Origin: an uncultured beta proteobacterium
GTDB taxonomy: Bacteria; Pseudomonadota; Gammaproteobacteria; Burkholderiales; Burkholderiaceae
Length of the DNA: 43,986 nt
Direction of reading: 5' to 3'
Assembly (NCBI GenBank): GCA_903821995.1
Contig: CAIJNI010000013.1
Location: forward strand, 1-43,986
Under the pieces are notes generated by a model. That model made no database searches, had not been told where the DNA came from, and worked only from the letters and a program-made list of their open reading frames with translations. The translations under genes were made by a program, and so were the position numbers. Positions 27,993-38,809 of this stretch are shown here, piece after piece (position 1 is the first letter of the stretch; the number at the start of each line of letters is the position of its first letter).

Positions 27993-30389
27993 ATGATGAA
28001 TAATCCAGCACCACCCAAATCCACTACAATTCACGCGAAAAAAGATGATCGCTTAGGAACAGTTCAAGGGCATCGAGATGGCTTTGGCTTCGTAATTCCT
28101 GATGATGGGCTATTAGATATATTTCTATCAGAACGAGAAATGGCGCGAGTCATGCACGGTGACCGTGTCTTAGTGAAAGTGCTAGGGACGGATCGTAGGG
28201 GTCGTCCTGAAGGGCAAATTGCAGAAGTGATTGAACGCGCAAATAGACATGTTATTGGCAGGTTGCTCAATGAAAATGGCGTATTAATTGTTGCACCTGA
28301 GGATAAGCGGATCTCTCACGATATTTTGATTCCTCCCAAGGGACATCTCAATGCTAAGCTAGGCCAAGTTGTTTCTGTAGAAATCATTGACTATCCCGAC
28401 AGTTATCGTCAAGCGGTGGGTCGTGTTGTTGAAGTCTTAGGTGAGATTGATGATCCTGGGATGGAAATTGAAATTGCAGTTCGTAAGTATGGTGTACCTC
28501 ACGAATTTACTGCTGCAACTCTTAAAGAAGCTGCGGCCTTACCAGATGAGGTTCGTGAAGAAGACTTAGAAGAGCGTGTGGATTTACGAGATATTCCATT
28601 AGTGACGATTGATGGTGAAGACGCACGCGATTTTGATGATGCAGTTTATTGCGAACCGATGACTTTTGAAGGTGGCAAAGCATGGCGTTTGATTGTAGCC
28701 ATTGCAGATGTCTCGCATTACGTTAAACCTGGACATCCACTTGACTCAGATGCTATACGTAGGGGGACTTCAGTTTATTTTCCTCGGCGTGTTATACCGA
28801 TGTTGCCAGAGAAAATCTCAAATGGCTTATGTTCATTAAAGCCAGGTGTTGATCGTTTGTGTATGGTCTGTGATGCTGTTGTGGATGCTAAAGGGATTGT
28901 TCAGGCTTATCAATTTTATCCCGCGATTATGCATTCCGTTCAGCGCTTCACTTATAACATTGTGTGGGAAATACTTAGTAATACCAATGGGCCAGAATCT
29001 GTAAAATATGCCCAACAAAAACCGCATTTACAAAATCTTTATCGTCTTTTCCAAACGCTCAAAGTCTCACGTGAAAAAAGAGGGGCGATTGATTTTGATA
29101 CAACTGAAACTCAAATCATTAGTAATGAATTTGGAAAAATTGAAAGAATTGAGCCAAGAGTTAGAAATGATGCGCATCGTTTGATTGAAGAATGCATGTT
29201 AGTTGCAAACGTATGCGCTGCTAATTTTATTGGCGATAAAAACCATCTTGGTCTTTTTAGAGTTCACGGAGAGCCCACCATTGAAAAAGTAAATGCTTTG
29301 CGGGATGTCTTGCGTTCAGCAGGTTTATCACTTGAGGGCGGGACTAAACCGCGTCCGATGGACTATGCAAAGCTGATTACAAGCATTAAATCTCGACCAG
29401 ATGCGGGAATGTTACAAACTGTTATCTTGCGGTCGATGCAGCAAGCGGTTTATCAACCCGAAAACCTAGGTCATTTTGGATTATCTTATCCCGCCTACAC
29501 GCATTTCACGAGTCCTATACGAAGATATCCGGATTTATTAGTTCATAGAACGATTAAAGCTATCTTGGCTAAAAAGAATTACAAACCAACGATTCCTGAA
29601 GATGTGCCGTTGAACTTAGCGATGCCTAAAAATGGCCCTGGTCGTGTCAATGCAGCTTTAGTTAAAAAGAATATAGCCGACAACACATCTCGGAAGAATG
29701 CCTCTCCTGAGCCCGCTCAAAAAACTGCACGTAATCGCCGAAAATCTGCCTCTGATGGTGCTGATATCGCAGCTTGGGCACAACTTGGTGTGCATTGTTC
29801 AGCTAATGAAAGGCGAGCTGATGAGGCTTCGCGTGATGTAGAGACGTGGCTTAAATGCTTTTTCATGCGAGATCGTTTGGGACAAGAATTTGCTGGCACG
29901 ATTACAGGTGCGACAACATTTGGGTTATTCGTTCAGCTAGAGACCTTGTATGTTGAAGGTTTAATTCATATCTCAGAATTAGGTGGTGACTATTACAACT
30001 ACGATGAGGTTCGCCAAGAATTGCGTGGCGAGAGGACTGGAATTAGATATCGTTTAGGGGATCGCGTTCATGTCTTAGTTAGTCGGGTTGATTTAGATGC
30101 TCGAAAAATTGAATTTAGTCTAGTTAAAAATACTCAAGATCGAGGACGCTTTAGTCCTCCTGTGACGATGGATGATTCGGGTAGGCCAAATAAAAAGGCT
30201 GCGCCTAAACATAGTCGTCCTCCTGAAAAAGCTCCAAAAGTTGGGGGTATGAAGGTGGGTTCTCCTAAAAAAGCAACTTCTAGGGCAGGCAATAAACCCA
30301 AGGCTGCTAGTAATGCAAAGCGAAAATCAGTAGAAAAAGCATCGCCGAGCTCAGGTGCAGTTCGTGCGAAGGCTCGGAGTAGAAAATAA
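27993..30389 (+). CDS. rnr: Ribonuclease R
   Basis: A processive 3'-5' exoribonuclease that can digest structured RNA. It has N-terminal cold-shock-like RNA-binding parts ([13 protein letters not shown]), the RNB catalytic domain with the metal site [13 protein letters not shown], the family block [24 protein letters not shown] and an S1 domain (about residues 630-715). A Lys/Arg/Ser/Pro-rich tail ends the protein. Compared with E. coli, an extra low-complexity segment of about 40 residues sits in the loop before [14 protein letters not shown] (residues about 540-595). Length 798. The stop overlaps the rlmB start (TAATG). Confidence 0.95.
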   Translation: MMNNPAPPKSTTIHAKKDDRLGTVQGHRDGFGFVIPDDGLLDIFLSEREMARVMHGDRVLVKVLGTDRRGRPEGQIAEVIERANRHVIGRLLNENGVLIVAPEDKRISHDILIPPKGHLNAKLGQVVSVEIIDYPDSYRQAVGRVVEVLGEIDDPGMEIEIAVRKYGVPHEFTAATLKEAAALPDEVREEDLEERVDLRDIPLVTIDGEDARDFDDAVYCEPMTFEGGKAWRLIVAIADVSHYVKPGHPLDSDAIRRGTSVYFPRRVIPMLPEKISNGLCSLKPGVDRLCMVCDAVVDAKGIVQAYQFYPAIMHSVQRFTYNIVWEILSNTNGPESVKYAQQKPHLQNLYRLFQTLKVSREKRGAIDFDTTETQIISNEFGKIERIEPRVRNDAHRLIEECMLVANVCAANFIGDKNHLGLFRVHGEPTIEKVNALRDVLRSAGLSLEGGTKPRPMDYAKLITSIKSRPDAGMLQTVILRSMQQAVYQPENLGHFGLSYPAYTHFTSPIRRYPDLLVHRTIKAILAKKNYKPTIPEDVPLNLAMPKNGPGRVNAALVKKNIADNTSRKNASPEPAQKTARNRRKSASDGADIAAWAQLGVHCSANERRADEASRDVETWLKCFFMRDRLGQEFAGTITGATTFGLFVQLETLYVEGLIHISELGGDYYNYDEVRQELRGERTGIRYRLGDRVHVLVSRVDLDARKIEFSLVKNTQDRGRFSPPVTMDDSGRPNKKAAPKHSRPPEKAPKVGGMKVGSPKKATSRAGNKPKAASNAKRKSVEKASPSSGAVRAKARSRK

Positions 30390-31132
30390 TGCAACAACAA
30401 ATATTGATTGGTTTTCATGCGGTGATTGCGCGCATTCGTCAGGCTCCTGATAGTTTAAAGACGGTTTACTACGATCTTTCAAGACGAGATCGTCGCATGA
30501 AAGACTTTATAGAAACAGCTCAGGAGGTTTTGGGGAGAAGGCTCCACCAAGCTGATACAGAGCGCCTACGGCAATTAGCTGGGCACGACAAGCATCAGGG
30601 GGTCGTTGCATTTGCTGAGCCTGCAGCGGTAGCTAGAACCATTCCGGAATTACTCGATACGATTGGCAATCAAAAAGCTTTGTTGTTGATTTTGGACGGT
30701 GTTACTGATCCACATAACCTGGGCGCATGTCTTCGAGTTGCAGATGGTGCAGGTGCAGATGCCATTATTGTTCCCAAGGATCGGTCAGCACAACTCAATA
30801 CAACCGTTAGTAAGGTTGCGAGTGGCGCTGCAGAAACAATGCCCTTTGTTGCTGTTACTAATTTAGCCAGGGCGATTCGAGAGTTGCAAGATGCAGGGGT
30901 GTGGGTTGTTGGTACGACTGATATTGCTGAAAAAACGATCTATGACATTGACTTATCTGGTCCGATTGCTTTAGTAATGGGTGCCGAAGGTGAAGGAATG
31001 CGACGCTTAACCCAGGAAACCTGCGATGAATTAGTCAGTATTCCGATGATGGGTGGGGTACAGAGCCTTAATGTATCGGTTGCAAGTGGTGTTTGTTTAT
31101 ATGAAGCAAGACGCCAAAGAATGAAGAAATAG
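30389..31132 (+). CDS. rlmB: 23S rRNA (guanosine-2'-O)-methyltransferase RlmB
   Basis: A SpoU/TrmH-family enzyme with a trefoil knot that methylates G2251 of 23S rRNA. The three family motifs are visible: [31 protein letters not shown] and [22 protein letters not shown]. An N-terminal substrate-binding domain (residues about 1-80) is present. The length of 247 residues is typical. The rnr-rlmB pair is conserved in beta- and gammaproteobacteria, and the starts overlap here. Confidence 0.95.
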   Translation: MQQQILIGFHAVIARIRQAPDSLKTVYYDLSRRDRRMKDFIETAQEVLGRRLHQADTERLRQLAGHDKHQGVVAFAEPAAVARTIPELLDTIGNQKALLLILDGVTDPHNLGACLRVADGAGADAIIVPKDRSAQLNTTVSKVASGAAETMPFVAVTNLARAIRELQDAGVWVVGTTDIAEKTIYDIDLSGPIALVMGAEGEGMRRLTQETCDELVSIPMMGGVQSLNVSVASGVCLYEARRQRMKK

Positions 31133-31148
31133 TCAGAATTATTAAAAT

Positions 31149-31178
31149 ATAAGCCGTATTTTATAAAATACGGCTTAT
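31149..31178. repeat. 30-base perfect palindrome after rlmB
   Basis: Both arms of 15 bases match exactly with no loop (left arm ATAAGCCGTATTTTA, right arm its reverse complement). It may end rlmB transcription as a hairpin, but no long T-run follows. It overlaps the first ATG of the Fic-like remnant. Confidence 0.7.
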
Positions 31179-31335
31179 GACAGATCTAAAACAACTCCTT
31201 TGGCAAAACAAAGATTGGCCAAATTTATCGCTATCTATGGATTTGCTCTTGCCTGATATCACTTAGGCTAGGGCATCTCAAGGTAAGTTTATGGGGATGG
31301 CAAGAGCAATTAGTTCAATACGATGTGCTCTTTAC
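31177..31335 (+). pseudogene. Remnant of a Fic-family protein (N-terminal DUF4172-like part)
   Basis: From ATG 31177 the frame reads MTDLKQLLWQNKDWPNLSL and on to LLLPDIT, hits TAG at 31264-31266, then continues in the same frame with ARASQGKFMGMARAISS before a second stop. This resembles the start of Fic proteins with a DUF4172 domain (W-Q-x-x-x-W-P, then an R-x-x-QG-x-x-x-G helix), but with an in-frame stop and no Fic core (HPFxxGNGR). Identification is by pattern memory only. Confidence 0.5.
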
Positions 31336-31441
31336 ATTAGGGCAGGGTAAGTCGACTAAATACTTTATTCGGGTTGATGGAGGGACTCATGGTGTTCAAT
31401 TAGAGTCCACTCAAGGGAAATTTACTGGCTTAAAAATGTAA
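31247..31441 (+). other. Open frame without a normal start, possible gene fragment
   Basis: In the frame ending at TAA 31439-31441, about 60 codons are open. They include the segments VSLWGWQEQLVQYDVLF and STKYFIRVDGGTHGVQLES, which look protein-like but match no family I recognise. The only standard start seen is an internal GTG near 31323. It overlaps the end of the transaldolase gene on the other strand, so it is most likely debris or chance. Confidence 0.25.
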
Positions 31442-32366
31442 TTAGTTTATCGGTATCTACTGAAAAATTACGAATACCTTCGGAAAGTTTTTCAGATGCC
31501 ATTGGATCAATATTCATTGCTTTTCGGAATTGTTTTTCATCCAGAGATATCTTTTCAAAGCTAAGATTTTTTGCCTGTAAAGAGTTGAGTTGAGTTGTTA
31601 GTTCACTTTCGGTATTTTTAAGAATTTCTAAAAGTTCTGGGCTAATGGTGAGCAGATCGCAACCTGCTAAAGCTTTAATTTGTTCAATATTTCTAAAGCT
31701 AGCCCCCATGATTTCTGTTTTTATATCGAAATATTTAAAATAGTTATAGATGCCTGTGACAGATTTAACTCCGGGGTCTAATAGCCCACTGTTTTGTGTC
31801 TCATTCCAAAATTCTCCCGCACTTTTTTTATACCAATCTGTAATTCTGCCGATAAATGGAGAGATGAGTTTAACCTTGGCGTCTGCACAAGCAATAGCTT
31901 GAGGGAGATTGAATAGGAGGGTGAGGTTACAATTGATCCCTTCATTTTGAAGGATTCGTGCTGATTGAATTCCTTCCCAGGTGGATGCGATTTTAATAAG
32001 AACACGATTAGTGTCTATGCCTTTAGCTTTATACAAATCAATTAAATGACGTCCCCGCATGACAGTTTCTTCGATGTCGAACGACAGTTTGGCATCGATC
32101 TCGGTCGAGACACGACCGGGGACAATTTTTAGGATCTCGCAACCAAATGCCACCAATAAGTGATCGACTAGTTCATCGTGGGTAACGCCAGGGTGATCCT
32201 TTTTGACCTTCGAGATTAATTCTTGATACTCAGATTGGAGTGATGCTTTTAAGATCAAAGAGGGATTGGTAGTGGCATCTTTAGGGGCGTATTCATGCAT
32301 TCTGACAAAATCGCCAGTATCAGCCACCACATCTGTTACTTTTTTTAGTTGTTCAAGTAGGTTCAT
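31422..32366 (-). CDS. tal: Transaldolase
   Basis: It moves a dihydroxyacetone unit between sugar phosphates in the non-oxidative pentose phosphate pathway. The conserved blocks are DATTNPSLILKA, ILKIVPGRVSTEIDAKLSFD and INCNLTLLF. The Schiff-base lysine is K125 in RVLIKIASTWEGI, and VMGASFRN is present as IMGASFRN. The ATG at 32366 gives 314 residues; a TTG two codons earlier (32372) is possible but adds nothing known. Divergent from rpiA, which acts in the same pathway. Confidence 0.95.
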   Translation of the reverse strand: MNLLEQLKKVTDVVADTGDFVRMHEYAPKDATTNPSLILKASLQSEYQELISKVKKDHPGVTHDELVDHLLVAFGCEILKIVPGRVSTEIDAKLSFDIEETVMRGRHLIDLYKAKGIDTNRVLIKIASTWEGIQSARILQNEGINCNLTLLFNLPQAIACADAKVKLISPFIGRITDWYKKSAGEFWNETQNSGLLDPGVKSVTGIYNYFKYFDIKTEIMGASFRNIEQIKALAGCDLLTISPELLEILKNTESELTTQLNSLQAKNLSFEKISLDEKQFRKAMNIDPMASEKLSEGIRNFSVDTDKLITFLSQ

Positions 32367-32433
32367 AATCAAATTTTAGCTTCATAATCATTATATTGAA
32401 ATCCTATTTATTAAAATTCATAAAAACATCATC

Positions 32434-33159
32434 ATGGTTAAACCAATGAATCAAGACGAACTTAAAGCCCTTGTTGCACAAGAAGCCGTTAAAGAAGTAT
32501 TAAATATGGTCAAGAGTCACCCGAAAAATATCCCGTTTGTGATTGGTATTGGTACAGGGTCTACAGCTAACCTCTTTATAGATGCTTTAGCACCACATCG
32601 CGAGCTATTTGCAGGTGCTGTATCGAGTTCAGAGGCCAGTGCTGCTCGTTTAGAAAAACACGGCTTTGTGTTGATGCAGGCCAATGATATTGAATTTCTT
32701 CCTGTCTACGTGGATGGCGCAGACGAGATTGATCCACAAGGTAATATGCTCAAAGGAGGCGGTGGGGCATTGACGCGTGAGAAAATTATTGCTCAATTAG
32801 CAAAGACTTTTATCTGTATTTGTGATGATACAAAAGCTGTTAAGACCTTAGGGGCTTTTCCATTACCAGTAGAAGTCATTCCTCTTGCTTATCAGCAGGT
32901 CAGTCGAGAATTAACAGCTTTAGGAGCTCGCATCACTTTACGAGTTCAAAAAGGGGATACTCAAAAAACTTTTATGACTGACAATGCTGCGTGGATTATA
33001 GATGTTCACGGACTGAGAATCGATAAGCCAGCGGAGTTAGAATCTTGGATTAATCAAATACCTGGGGTGATATGTAATGGTATTTTTGCAAGGCGCAAAG
33101 CTGATATTCTGCTGATGAGTAACTCTTTAGGAGTCACTCATCAAGAGTTCAAGGATTAA
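32434..33159 (+). CDS. rpiA: Ribose-5-phosphate isomerase A
   Basis: It interconverts ribose-5-phosphate and ribulose-5-phosphate. The phosphate-binding loop IGTGSTAN, the segment [25 protein letters not shown] (catalytic Asp/Glu/Lys) and the late block [15 protein letters not shown] are as in known RpiA. ATG 32434 gives 241 residues, while ATG 32446 would remove four. Divergent from tal over 67 bases and convergent with yggX by a 4-base overlap. Confidence 0.95.
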   Translation: MVKPMNQDELKALVAQEAVKEVLNMVKSHPKNIPFVIGIGTGSTANLFIDALAPHRELFAGAVSSSEASAARLEKHGFVLMQANDIEFLPVYVDGADEIDPQGNMLKGGGGALTREKIIAQLAKTFICICDDTKAVKTLGAFPLPVEVIPLAYQQVSRELTALGARITLRVQKGDTQKTFMTDNAAWIIDVHGLRIDKPAELESWINQIPGVICNGIFARRKADILLMSNSLGVTHQEFKD

Positions 33160-33425
33160 GCTTCGGGAACAAATCCTACAGCTGCATCTGCACCATCGCC
33201 AAAGAAATGTTTATCCGTTTGCTTGAGTAAGTATTGACGTGCACGAGCATCAGCCATATTAAGTCGATTTTCGTTAATCAACATTGTTTGTTGCTTTAAC
33301 CAATCGGCCCAAGCTTCCTTGGAAACACTTTGCCAAATCTTTTTTCCTAGATCTCCAGGGACTGGGGCAAAATCTAAACCTTCAGCTTCTTTGTTTAATT
33401 TAATACATTGAACCATGCGTGCCAT
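33156..33425 (-). CDS. yggX: YggX-type iron-sulfur protection protein
   Basis: A small 89-residue protein of the YggX family. Members protect iron-sulfur clusters and help iron trafficking under oxidative stress. The single conserved Cys is C7 in [10 protein letters not shown], followed by [19 protein letters not shown] and [12 protein letters not shown], which define the family. It follows argA on the same strand after 11 bases, so both are probably in one transcript. Confidence 0.95.
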   Translation of the reverse strand: MARMVQCIKLNKEAEGLDFAPVPGDLGKKIWQSVSKEAWADWLKQQTMLINENRLNMADARARQYLLKQTDKHFFGDGADAAVGFVPEA

Positions 33426-33436
33426 ACCAACCTTAA

Positions 33437-34804
33437 TTAAAGTGTTTTCATTAGAACCATCGATTTACGATCCCAATTGTAATGAGAGCGACGACCTTTT
33501 GGTAAATCTTCTACGTTTGATTTTACAAAGCCGCGTTTTAGAAACCAATGTTCAGTTCGTGTTGTAAGAACAAATAACTTTTTAATATGTAGTTCTTTAG
33601 CGCGGGCTTCGACCCGTTTGAGTAGTCTTTCGCCGTCTCCTGAACCTTGAGTATCTGGATCAACGGCTAGGCAAGCAAGCTCTCCTATGCCGTTTTCAAA
33701 GGGGAAAAGTGCAGCGCAACCAAAAATAACATGGTCATGCTCGATTACTGAAAAGCTCGAAATATCTCTCTCAATCATGGCGCGTCCTCTAGGGGCAAGA
33801 ACTCCTTCTTCCTCGAGTGGAGAAATAATTTGCAAAATACCCCCGACATCATCAATAGTGGCTTCACGAAGATTTTCAATATCTGAGGCAACAATCATCG
33901 TTCCCACGCCATCATGGGTGAATAGCTCTTCGAGAACAGCACCATCACGGTTGTGAGGCAGCAGATGAACTCGACTGACGCCGAGCTTAATGGCCCGAGA
34001 GGCGGTAAATAGAAGTGATCTTAAATCACCCGGTGGCAGTCCATTTTCCCCGAGATACTTGGCGAGTTCAGGTAGTGCGATTTCAACAATTTTTTCACCG
34101 AACTCATCATGAAGTGAATGTACGCTGGACAAGAAAATTAATTTATCTGCTTTCAGAGCGGTTGCTGTTGAACAGGCAACATCTTCATAGGCCAGGTTAA
34201 ATGCCTGTCCTGTAGGAGAAAATCCAAGAGGAGAGAGCAAAACAATCTTATTGTGATCAAGGGACATTTCGATTGATTCATGATCAACCTTACGTACAAG
34301 ACCGGTATGCATAAAATCCACGCCCTCTACAACTCCGACTGGGCGTGCAGTAATAAAGTTTCCAGAGATCACGGATATTCTTGATCCCGCCATAGGGGTA
34401 TTTGGCAGACCTTGGCTAAAGCATGCCTCGATATCAAGACGTAATTCACCGACAGCCTCTTTAACGCATTCCATCGTTTTGGGGTCAGTGATCCGGTAAC
34501 CTAACATTTGGCCAGTACCGTAGCGAGCTTCAATATTATGTAAACTCAACTGTTCTTGAATTTGTGGCCGCGATCCATGCACGAGAACAATACGCATTCC
34601 CATGGCATGAAGCATTGCGATATCCTCGACTAAATTCTCGAGTTCGCTATCTGTAGCTAGTTCACCGGCAAATGCGATAACGAAAGTTTTCCCATGAAAT
34701 GAGTGAATGTAGGGAGCGACTGTTCTTAGCCAACTCACAAATGGAAAAGTATCCGCAGAGTTATCATCGGAGATTAATGGGTTTTGGGAAGGATTTATCG
34801 ACAT
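33437..34804 (-). CDS. argA: N-acetylglutamate synthase (amino-acid acetyltransferase)
   Basis: The first enzyme of arginine synthesis. An N-terminal amino-acid-kinase-like domain (residues about 20-290, with [43 protein letters not shown]) is joined to a GNAT acetyltransferase domain (about 310-455, acetyl-CoA loop in [16 protein letters not shown]). This is the classical bacterial ArgA, usually inhibited by arginine through the kinase-like domain. The length of 455 residues is normal. The start is 16 bases from the divergent hrpA start, leaving a very small shared promoter region. Confidence 0.95.
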   Translation of the reverse strand: MSINPSQNPLISDDNSADTFPFVSWLRTVAPYIHSFHGKTFVIAFAGELATDSELENLVEDIAMLHAMGMRIVLVHGSRPQIQEQLSLHNIEARYGTGQMLGYRITDPKTMECVKEAVGELRLDIEACFSQGLPNTPMAGSRISVISGNFITARPVGVVEGVDFMHTGLVRKVDHESIEMSLDHNKIVLLSPLGFSPTGQAFNLAYEDVACSTATALKADKLIFLSSVHSLHDEFGEKIVEIALPELAKYLGENGLPPGDLRSLLFTASRAIKLGVSRVHLLPHNRDGAVLEELFTHDGVGTMIVASDIENLREATIDDVGGILQIISPLEEEGVLAPRGRAMIERDISSFSVIEHDHVIFGCAALFPFENGIGELACLAVDPDTQGSGDGERLLKRVEARAKELHIKKLFVLTTRTEHWFLKRGFVKSNVEDLPKGRRSHYNWDRKSMVLMKTL

Positions 34805-34826
34805 AAGCGAAAATTATAGGGTGCAA

Positions 34827-37800
34827 ATGAAACTTAACGGTAAAAACAACCCATCTCAGTTGGAAAAATCAGACATTTATCTCGAATTTCCCGAAAGCTT
34901 GCCAGTTTCTGGTCAACGGGAGAGGATTATGGCTGCGCTTACGCAGTCTCAAGTGATTATTGTCTGTGGTGAGACAGGTTCAGGTAAAACAACACAGTTG
35001 CCCAAAATTTGCTTGCAAATGGGGCGAGGTAGGGCCAATGGAACTGGCAAATTGATTGGTCATACTCAGCCCAGAAGGATCGCTGCCACATCAACAGCTA
35101 AAAGAATTGCTCAGGAGCTTAAGTCAACTATTGGTCAGCATGTGGGTTATCAAGTCCGTTTTTCTGATAAAACAAGCTCCACGGCCTCTATTAAATTGAT
35201 GACGGATGGGATCTTACTCGCTGAGACACAGCATGATCCTTTGTTAATGGCTTATGACACCATCATCATTGATGAGGCTCATGAGCGCAGTTTAAACATT
35301 GATTTTTTGTTAGGGTACTTGCGTCAAATACTTCCTAAGCGACCTGATTTGAAGATCATTATCACTTCAGCAACGATTGATGCTTCACTCTTTGCTGAGC
35401 ACTTTAAAACTCAGTCACATGCTGCACCGATTATTGAAGTCAGTGGCAGACTATTTCCTGTCGAGATTAGGTATCAACCTTTACAAGATATTTCTGTCAA
35501 AAAAAATCGTGAGAAAGAATCCAAAGAGCTCAATGAAGCTGTGGTGGATGCGATTGGTGAGCTTTGGGGACAGGGGGTTCAGGGAGCGGGGGATATTTTG
35601 GTTTTTTTACCTGGTGAGCGAGAAATTAGGGATTGTGCAGAAGCCATTAGAAAAGACCATGTATTAAATCAACGATTTCATCCAGAAGTTTTGAGCTTAT
35701 TTGCAAGGCAATCTGTAGCGGAGCAAGAGCGAGTATTTTCGATGAATCATGGTAGGCGTATCGTGTTGGCCACTAATGTGGCTGAAACATCTCTGACTGT
35801 TCCTGGGATTCGGTTTGTCGTCGATGCTGGGCTTGCTCGGGTAAAACGCTACTCATATCGCAATAAGGTAGAGCAGTTGCAAATTGAAGCTATCTCACAA
35901 GCGGCTGCCAATCAAAGGGCAGGGCGATGTGGTCGGGTTGCTGACGGAATATGTATTCGTTTATATAGTCAAGAAGACTTTCAATCAAGACCTGCATATT
36001 CTGATCCAGAGATACTGAGGAGTTCTCTAGCTGCAGTTATTTTGCGAATGGCCAGTTTACATCTAGGTCGAATTAATGATTTTCCATTTATTCAAGCTCC
36101 ACTCGGACGAGCCATCAGTGATGGTGTGCAATTATTAGAAGAGTTAGGTGCGATTGAATCGGTGCAGACCGATCTGGGTAGAGAGGTTCAATTAACGCCA
36201 CTCGGAAAAGAAATGGCTAGTTTGCCACTTGACCCTCGGGTTGGCAGAATGTTGCTTGCTGCAAAAGAGAATATTGCTGTTAGGGAAGTTTTAATTATTT
36301 GTACGGCCCTCGCTTGTCAAGATCCTAAAGATAGACCCCTTGAGTATGCACAAGCTGCTGATAATGCGCACAAACAATTTGCACATGAACAGTCGGAATT
36401 TTTAAGCTTTGTCAAACTTTGGGATTGGTATCAGGAAGAATTAACTCATCAGCATAGCCAGCGTAAGTTAGATCAATTATGCAAGAGTAAATTTATCTCA
36501 ATGAGGCGGATGCGTGAATGGCGAGATGTGCATGGTCAGTTGCATCGATTACTCACGGAGCAGGGGTGGAAAGAAAACACCTTAGCGGCCACTTATGAAC
36601 AAGTCCACGTCTCTCTTTTGACGGGACTGTTAGGAAATCTAGGTAAAAAATCAGAAGATGAAGGAGTTTTTGAAGGGGCTAGGGGAATCAAAATTTCGCT
36701 TTGGCCAGGATCAACCATTGGAAAAAAAGTAGGGGCTTGGTTTGTTGCTGCTGAGTTGGTAGAAACTCATCGATTATTTGCAAGAACACTTGCAAAAATT
36801 GAGCCCACTTGGGTCGAAAGAATTGCCCAGCATCGTCTCATTAGAACCTGGAGTGAGCCTTTCTGGGATTCGCGGCCGGGGGAGATCATGGCGCATGAGC
36901 AAGGCTCGCTTTATGGATTGCCGATCTATCACGGTCGAAAAATTCGTTTTTCTCCCCAAAACCCGGAGGAGGCGCGACAACTCTTTATTCAAAGGGCATT
37001 GGTCGAGGGCGCTTTATTTGGAAATGCGGATACTCATCAAGCGCAAAAAGAATGGGGTCAGACATTTTCTTTTTACTGGCATAACCAACAGTTAATTAAA
37101 CAGATTGAAAAATTAGAGCATCAGTCAAGAAGACAAGATGTACTTGTAGATGACACGATTCTATTTGAGTTTTATAACCATCATTTGCCAGATAGTGTTT
37201 TAAGTCGAATAACTTTACAAGATTGGCTGAAAAAAGATAAAGGTCATATTGAGGCAATAAAGCTTAATAAAACAGATCTGATGCGTCATGAGGCAGCTGG
37301 GGTGACATTAGACCGTTATCCCAAAGTGCTTCATATGGCAGGCTCTGAATTATCGCTGACTTACCATTTTGAACCGGGTAGCCCTAAGGATGGGGTTACA
37401 TTAATGGTTCCCTTAGCGATATTGAATCAAATTGATGCTCGGCGATGTGAATGGCTTGTGCCGGGATTATGTGAAGAAAAAATTCACCTCTATCTCAAAT
37501 CACTTCCTCAAAAACTGAGACGTCATTGCGTGCCTTTACCGCAATTTGCCAAAAATTTTGTCGATCATTTATTGAATTCTGAAAGATTTGGGGTGGGAGA
37601 TCTTTTAGATGAGTTGATGCTATACATTCGTGAGCAAACGCAAATTGTGATTCATCGCAGTGATTTTCGTCCAGAAAACATTCCGCCACATGCTTTAATG
37701 AATTTTAGATTACTAGATGAGCACGGTCGTCACTTAGAGTTAGATCGAAATTTAAGTCGACTTAGAACGCAATACTCCCAACAGGCAAGAGAGATTTTTC

Positions 37801-38777
37801 AAGAATCAGCTGCAGAGATCATTCCTCAAATGATGACGTCTTCGTTAAACCAAAGTTCTCATGAAATGCTCATTACGGGGGGGGATGAAAAAATAGCGCC
37901 TGTGGTAACCCTTGAATCCAATCCGATTTCTGAATGGAGCTTTGGAGAATTGCCTGAAATGTTAGAAATTAGGCGAGGTAAGCAAAAATTATTTGGATAC
38001 CCTGCCTTAGTTGACCATCAAAGCTTTTGTGAAATTGAAGTATTTGATGATGTTCGAATGGCGCGTCAATTGCATTTTTTAGGAGTACGTCGCTTGTTTG
38101 CAATAGCTCTTAAAGACACGATTAAGGCCTTACAAAAACAATTACCGGGGCTTCGAGAATGTGGATTGTTATTTATGTCGATTGGATCAACTGACAAATT
38201 GGCTCAGCAAATACTCAATTTAGCATTAGAGCGCTCCTGTTTATTTCTCCCCCTGCCTAATGATCCAAAAGTGTTTAATGAACGTATCCAAGCGGCAAAA
38301 GGAAAGTTATCCCTGATCGCACAAGAAATCACACGACATGTTCTGGCTAGTTTGCAGGCATTTCATGATGTACAGAAAAAAATTCCACAGGCAAGAACCA
38401 TTAACCAAGAAGCCTATCACGACATCAATAAGCAGCTTGAAGGTCTGATCTATGAAGAATTTTTAGCAAAGACCCCTTATGAGCAACTCGTACATATACC
38501 TAGGTATATCAAAGGGATTATTTTAAGGATAGATAAATTAAGAACTAATTTGGTTCGTGATCAAGAATCTCAAAAGGAGTGGCATGAATTAGCAAGAGGT
38601 TGGCAAAAGTTGCTTCAAGCGCAGAGGACAGAGGGTCAATTAGAAGAGTCCCGTTTAATGGATTTTAGGTGGCAATTAGAAGAATTAAGGATTGCTTTAT
38701 ACGCTCAGGAGTTAAAGACGCCTGTACCCATGTCCGTTAAACGTTTGCAAAAGATACTTGAAAGTATGAGAACGTGA
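34827..38777 (+). CDS. hrpA: ATP-dependent RNA helicase HrpA
   Basis: A large DEAH-box RNA helicase of about 1316 residues; E. coli HrpA is about 1300. Walker A is GETGSGKT near residue 50. DEAHER, then the SAT motif (ITSATIDA) and QRAGRCGR complete the core. After it come the helicase-associated domain, the OB fold and the long C-terminal region seen only in HrpA (DUF3418 type, about residues 720-1310). HrpA acts on stalled ribosomes and mRNA. GTG at 34821 is an alternative start two codons earlier. No strong ribosome site is visible. Confidence 0.95.
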   Translation: MKLNGKNNPSQLEKSDIYLEFPESLPVSGQRERIMAALTQSQVIIVCGETGSGKTTQLPKICLQMGRGRANGTGKLIGHTQPRRIAATSTAKRIAQELKSTIGQHVGYQVRFSDKTSSTASIKLMTDGILLAETQHDPLLMAYDTIIIDEAHERSLNIDFLLGYLRQILPKRPDLKIIITSATIDASLFAEHFKTQSHAAPIIEVSGRLFPVEIRYQPLQDISVKKNREKESKELNEAVVDAIGELWGQGVQGAGDILVFLPGEREIRDCAEAIRKDHVLNQRFHPEVLSLFARQSVAEQERVFSMNHGRRIVLATNVAETSLTVPGIRFVVDAGLARVKRYSYRNKVEQLQIEAISQAAANQRAGRCGRVADGICIRLYSQEDFQSRPAYSDPEILRSSLAAVILRMASLHLGRINDFPFIQAPLGRAISDGVQLLEELGAIESVQTDLGREVQLTPLGKEMASLPLDPRVGRMLLAAKENIAVREVLIICTALACQDPKDRPLEYAQAADNAHKQFAHEQSEFLSFVKLWDWYQEELTHQHSQRKLDQLCKSKFISMRRMREWRDVHGQLHRLLTEQGWKENTLAATYEQVHVSLLTGLLGNLGKKSEDEGVFEGARGIKISLWPGSTIGKKVGAWFVAAELVETHRLFARTLAKIEPTWVERIAQHRLIRTWSEPFWDSRPGEIMAHEQGSLYGLPIYHGRKIRFSPQNPEEARQLFIQRALVEGALFGNADTHQAQKEWGQTFSFYWHNQQLIKQIEKLEHQSRRQDVLVDDTILFEFYNHHLPDSVLSRITLQDWLKKDKGHIEAIKLNKTDLMRHEAAGVTLDRYPKVLHMAGSELSLTYHFEPGSPKDGVTLMVPLAILNQIDARRCEWLVPGLCEEKIHLYLKSLPQKLRRHCVPLPQFAKNFVDHLLNSERFGVGDLLDELMLYIREQTQIVIHRSDFRPENIPPHALMNFRLLDEHGRHLELDRNLSRLRTQYSQQAREIFQESAAEIIPQMMTSSLNQSSHEMLITGGDEKIAPVVTLESNPISEWSFGELPEMLEIRRGKQKLFGYPALVDHQSFCEIEVFDDVRMARQLHFLGVRRLFAIALKDTIKALQKQLPGLRECGLLFMSIGSTDKLAQQILNLALERSCLFLPLPNDPKVFNERIQAAKGKLSLIAQEITRHVLASLQAFHDVQKKIPQARTINQEAYHDINKQLEGLIYEEFLAKTPYEQLVHIPRYIKGIILRIDKLRTNLVRDQESQKEWHELARGWQKLLQAQRTEGQLEESRLMDFRWQLEELRIALYAQELKTPVPMSVKRLQKILESMRT

Positions 38778-38809
38778 ACGTTTCAATAACAACGTCGTAA
38801 AATAGAACC

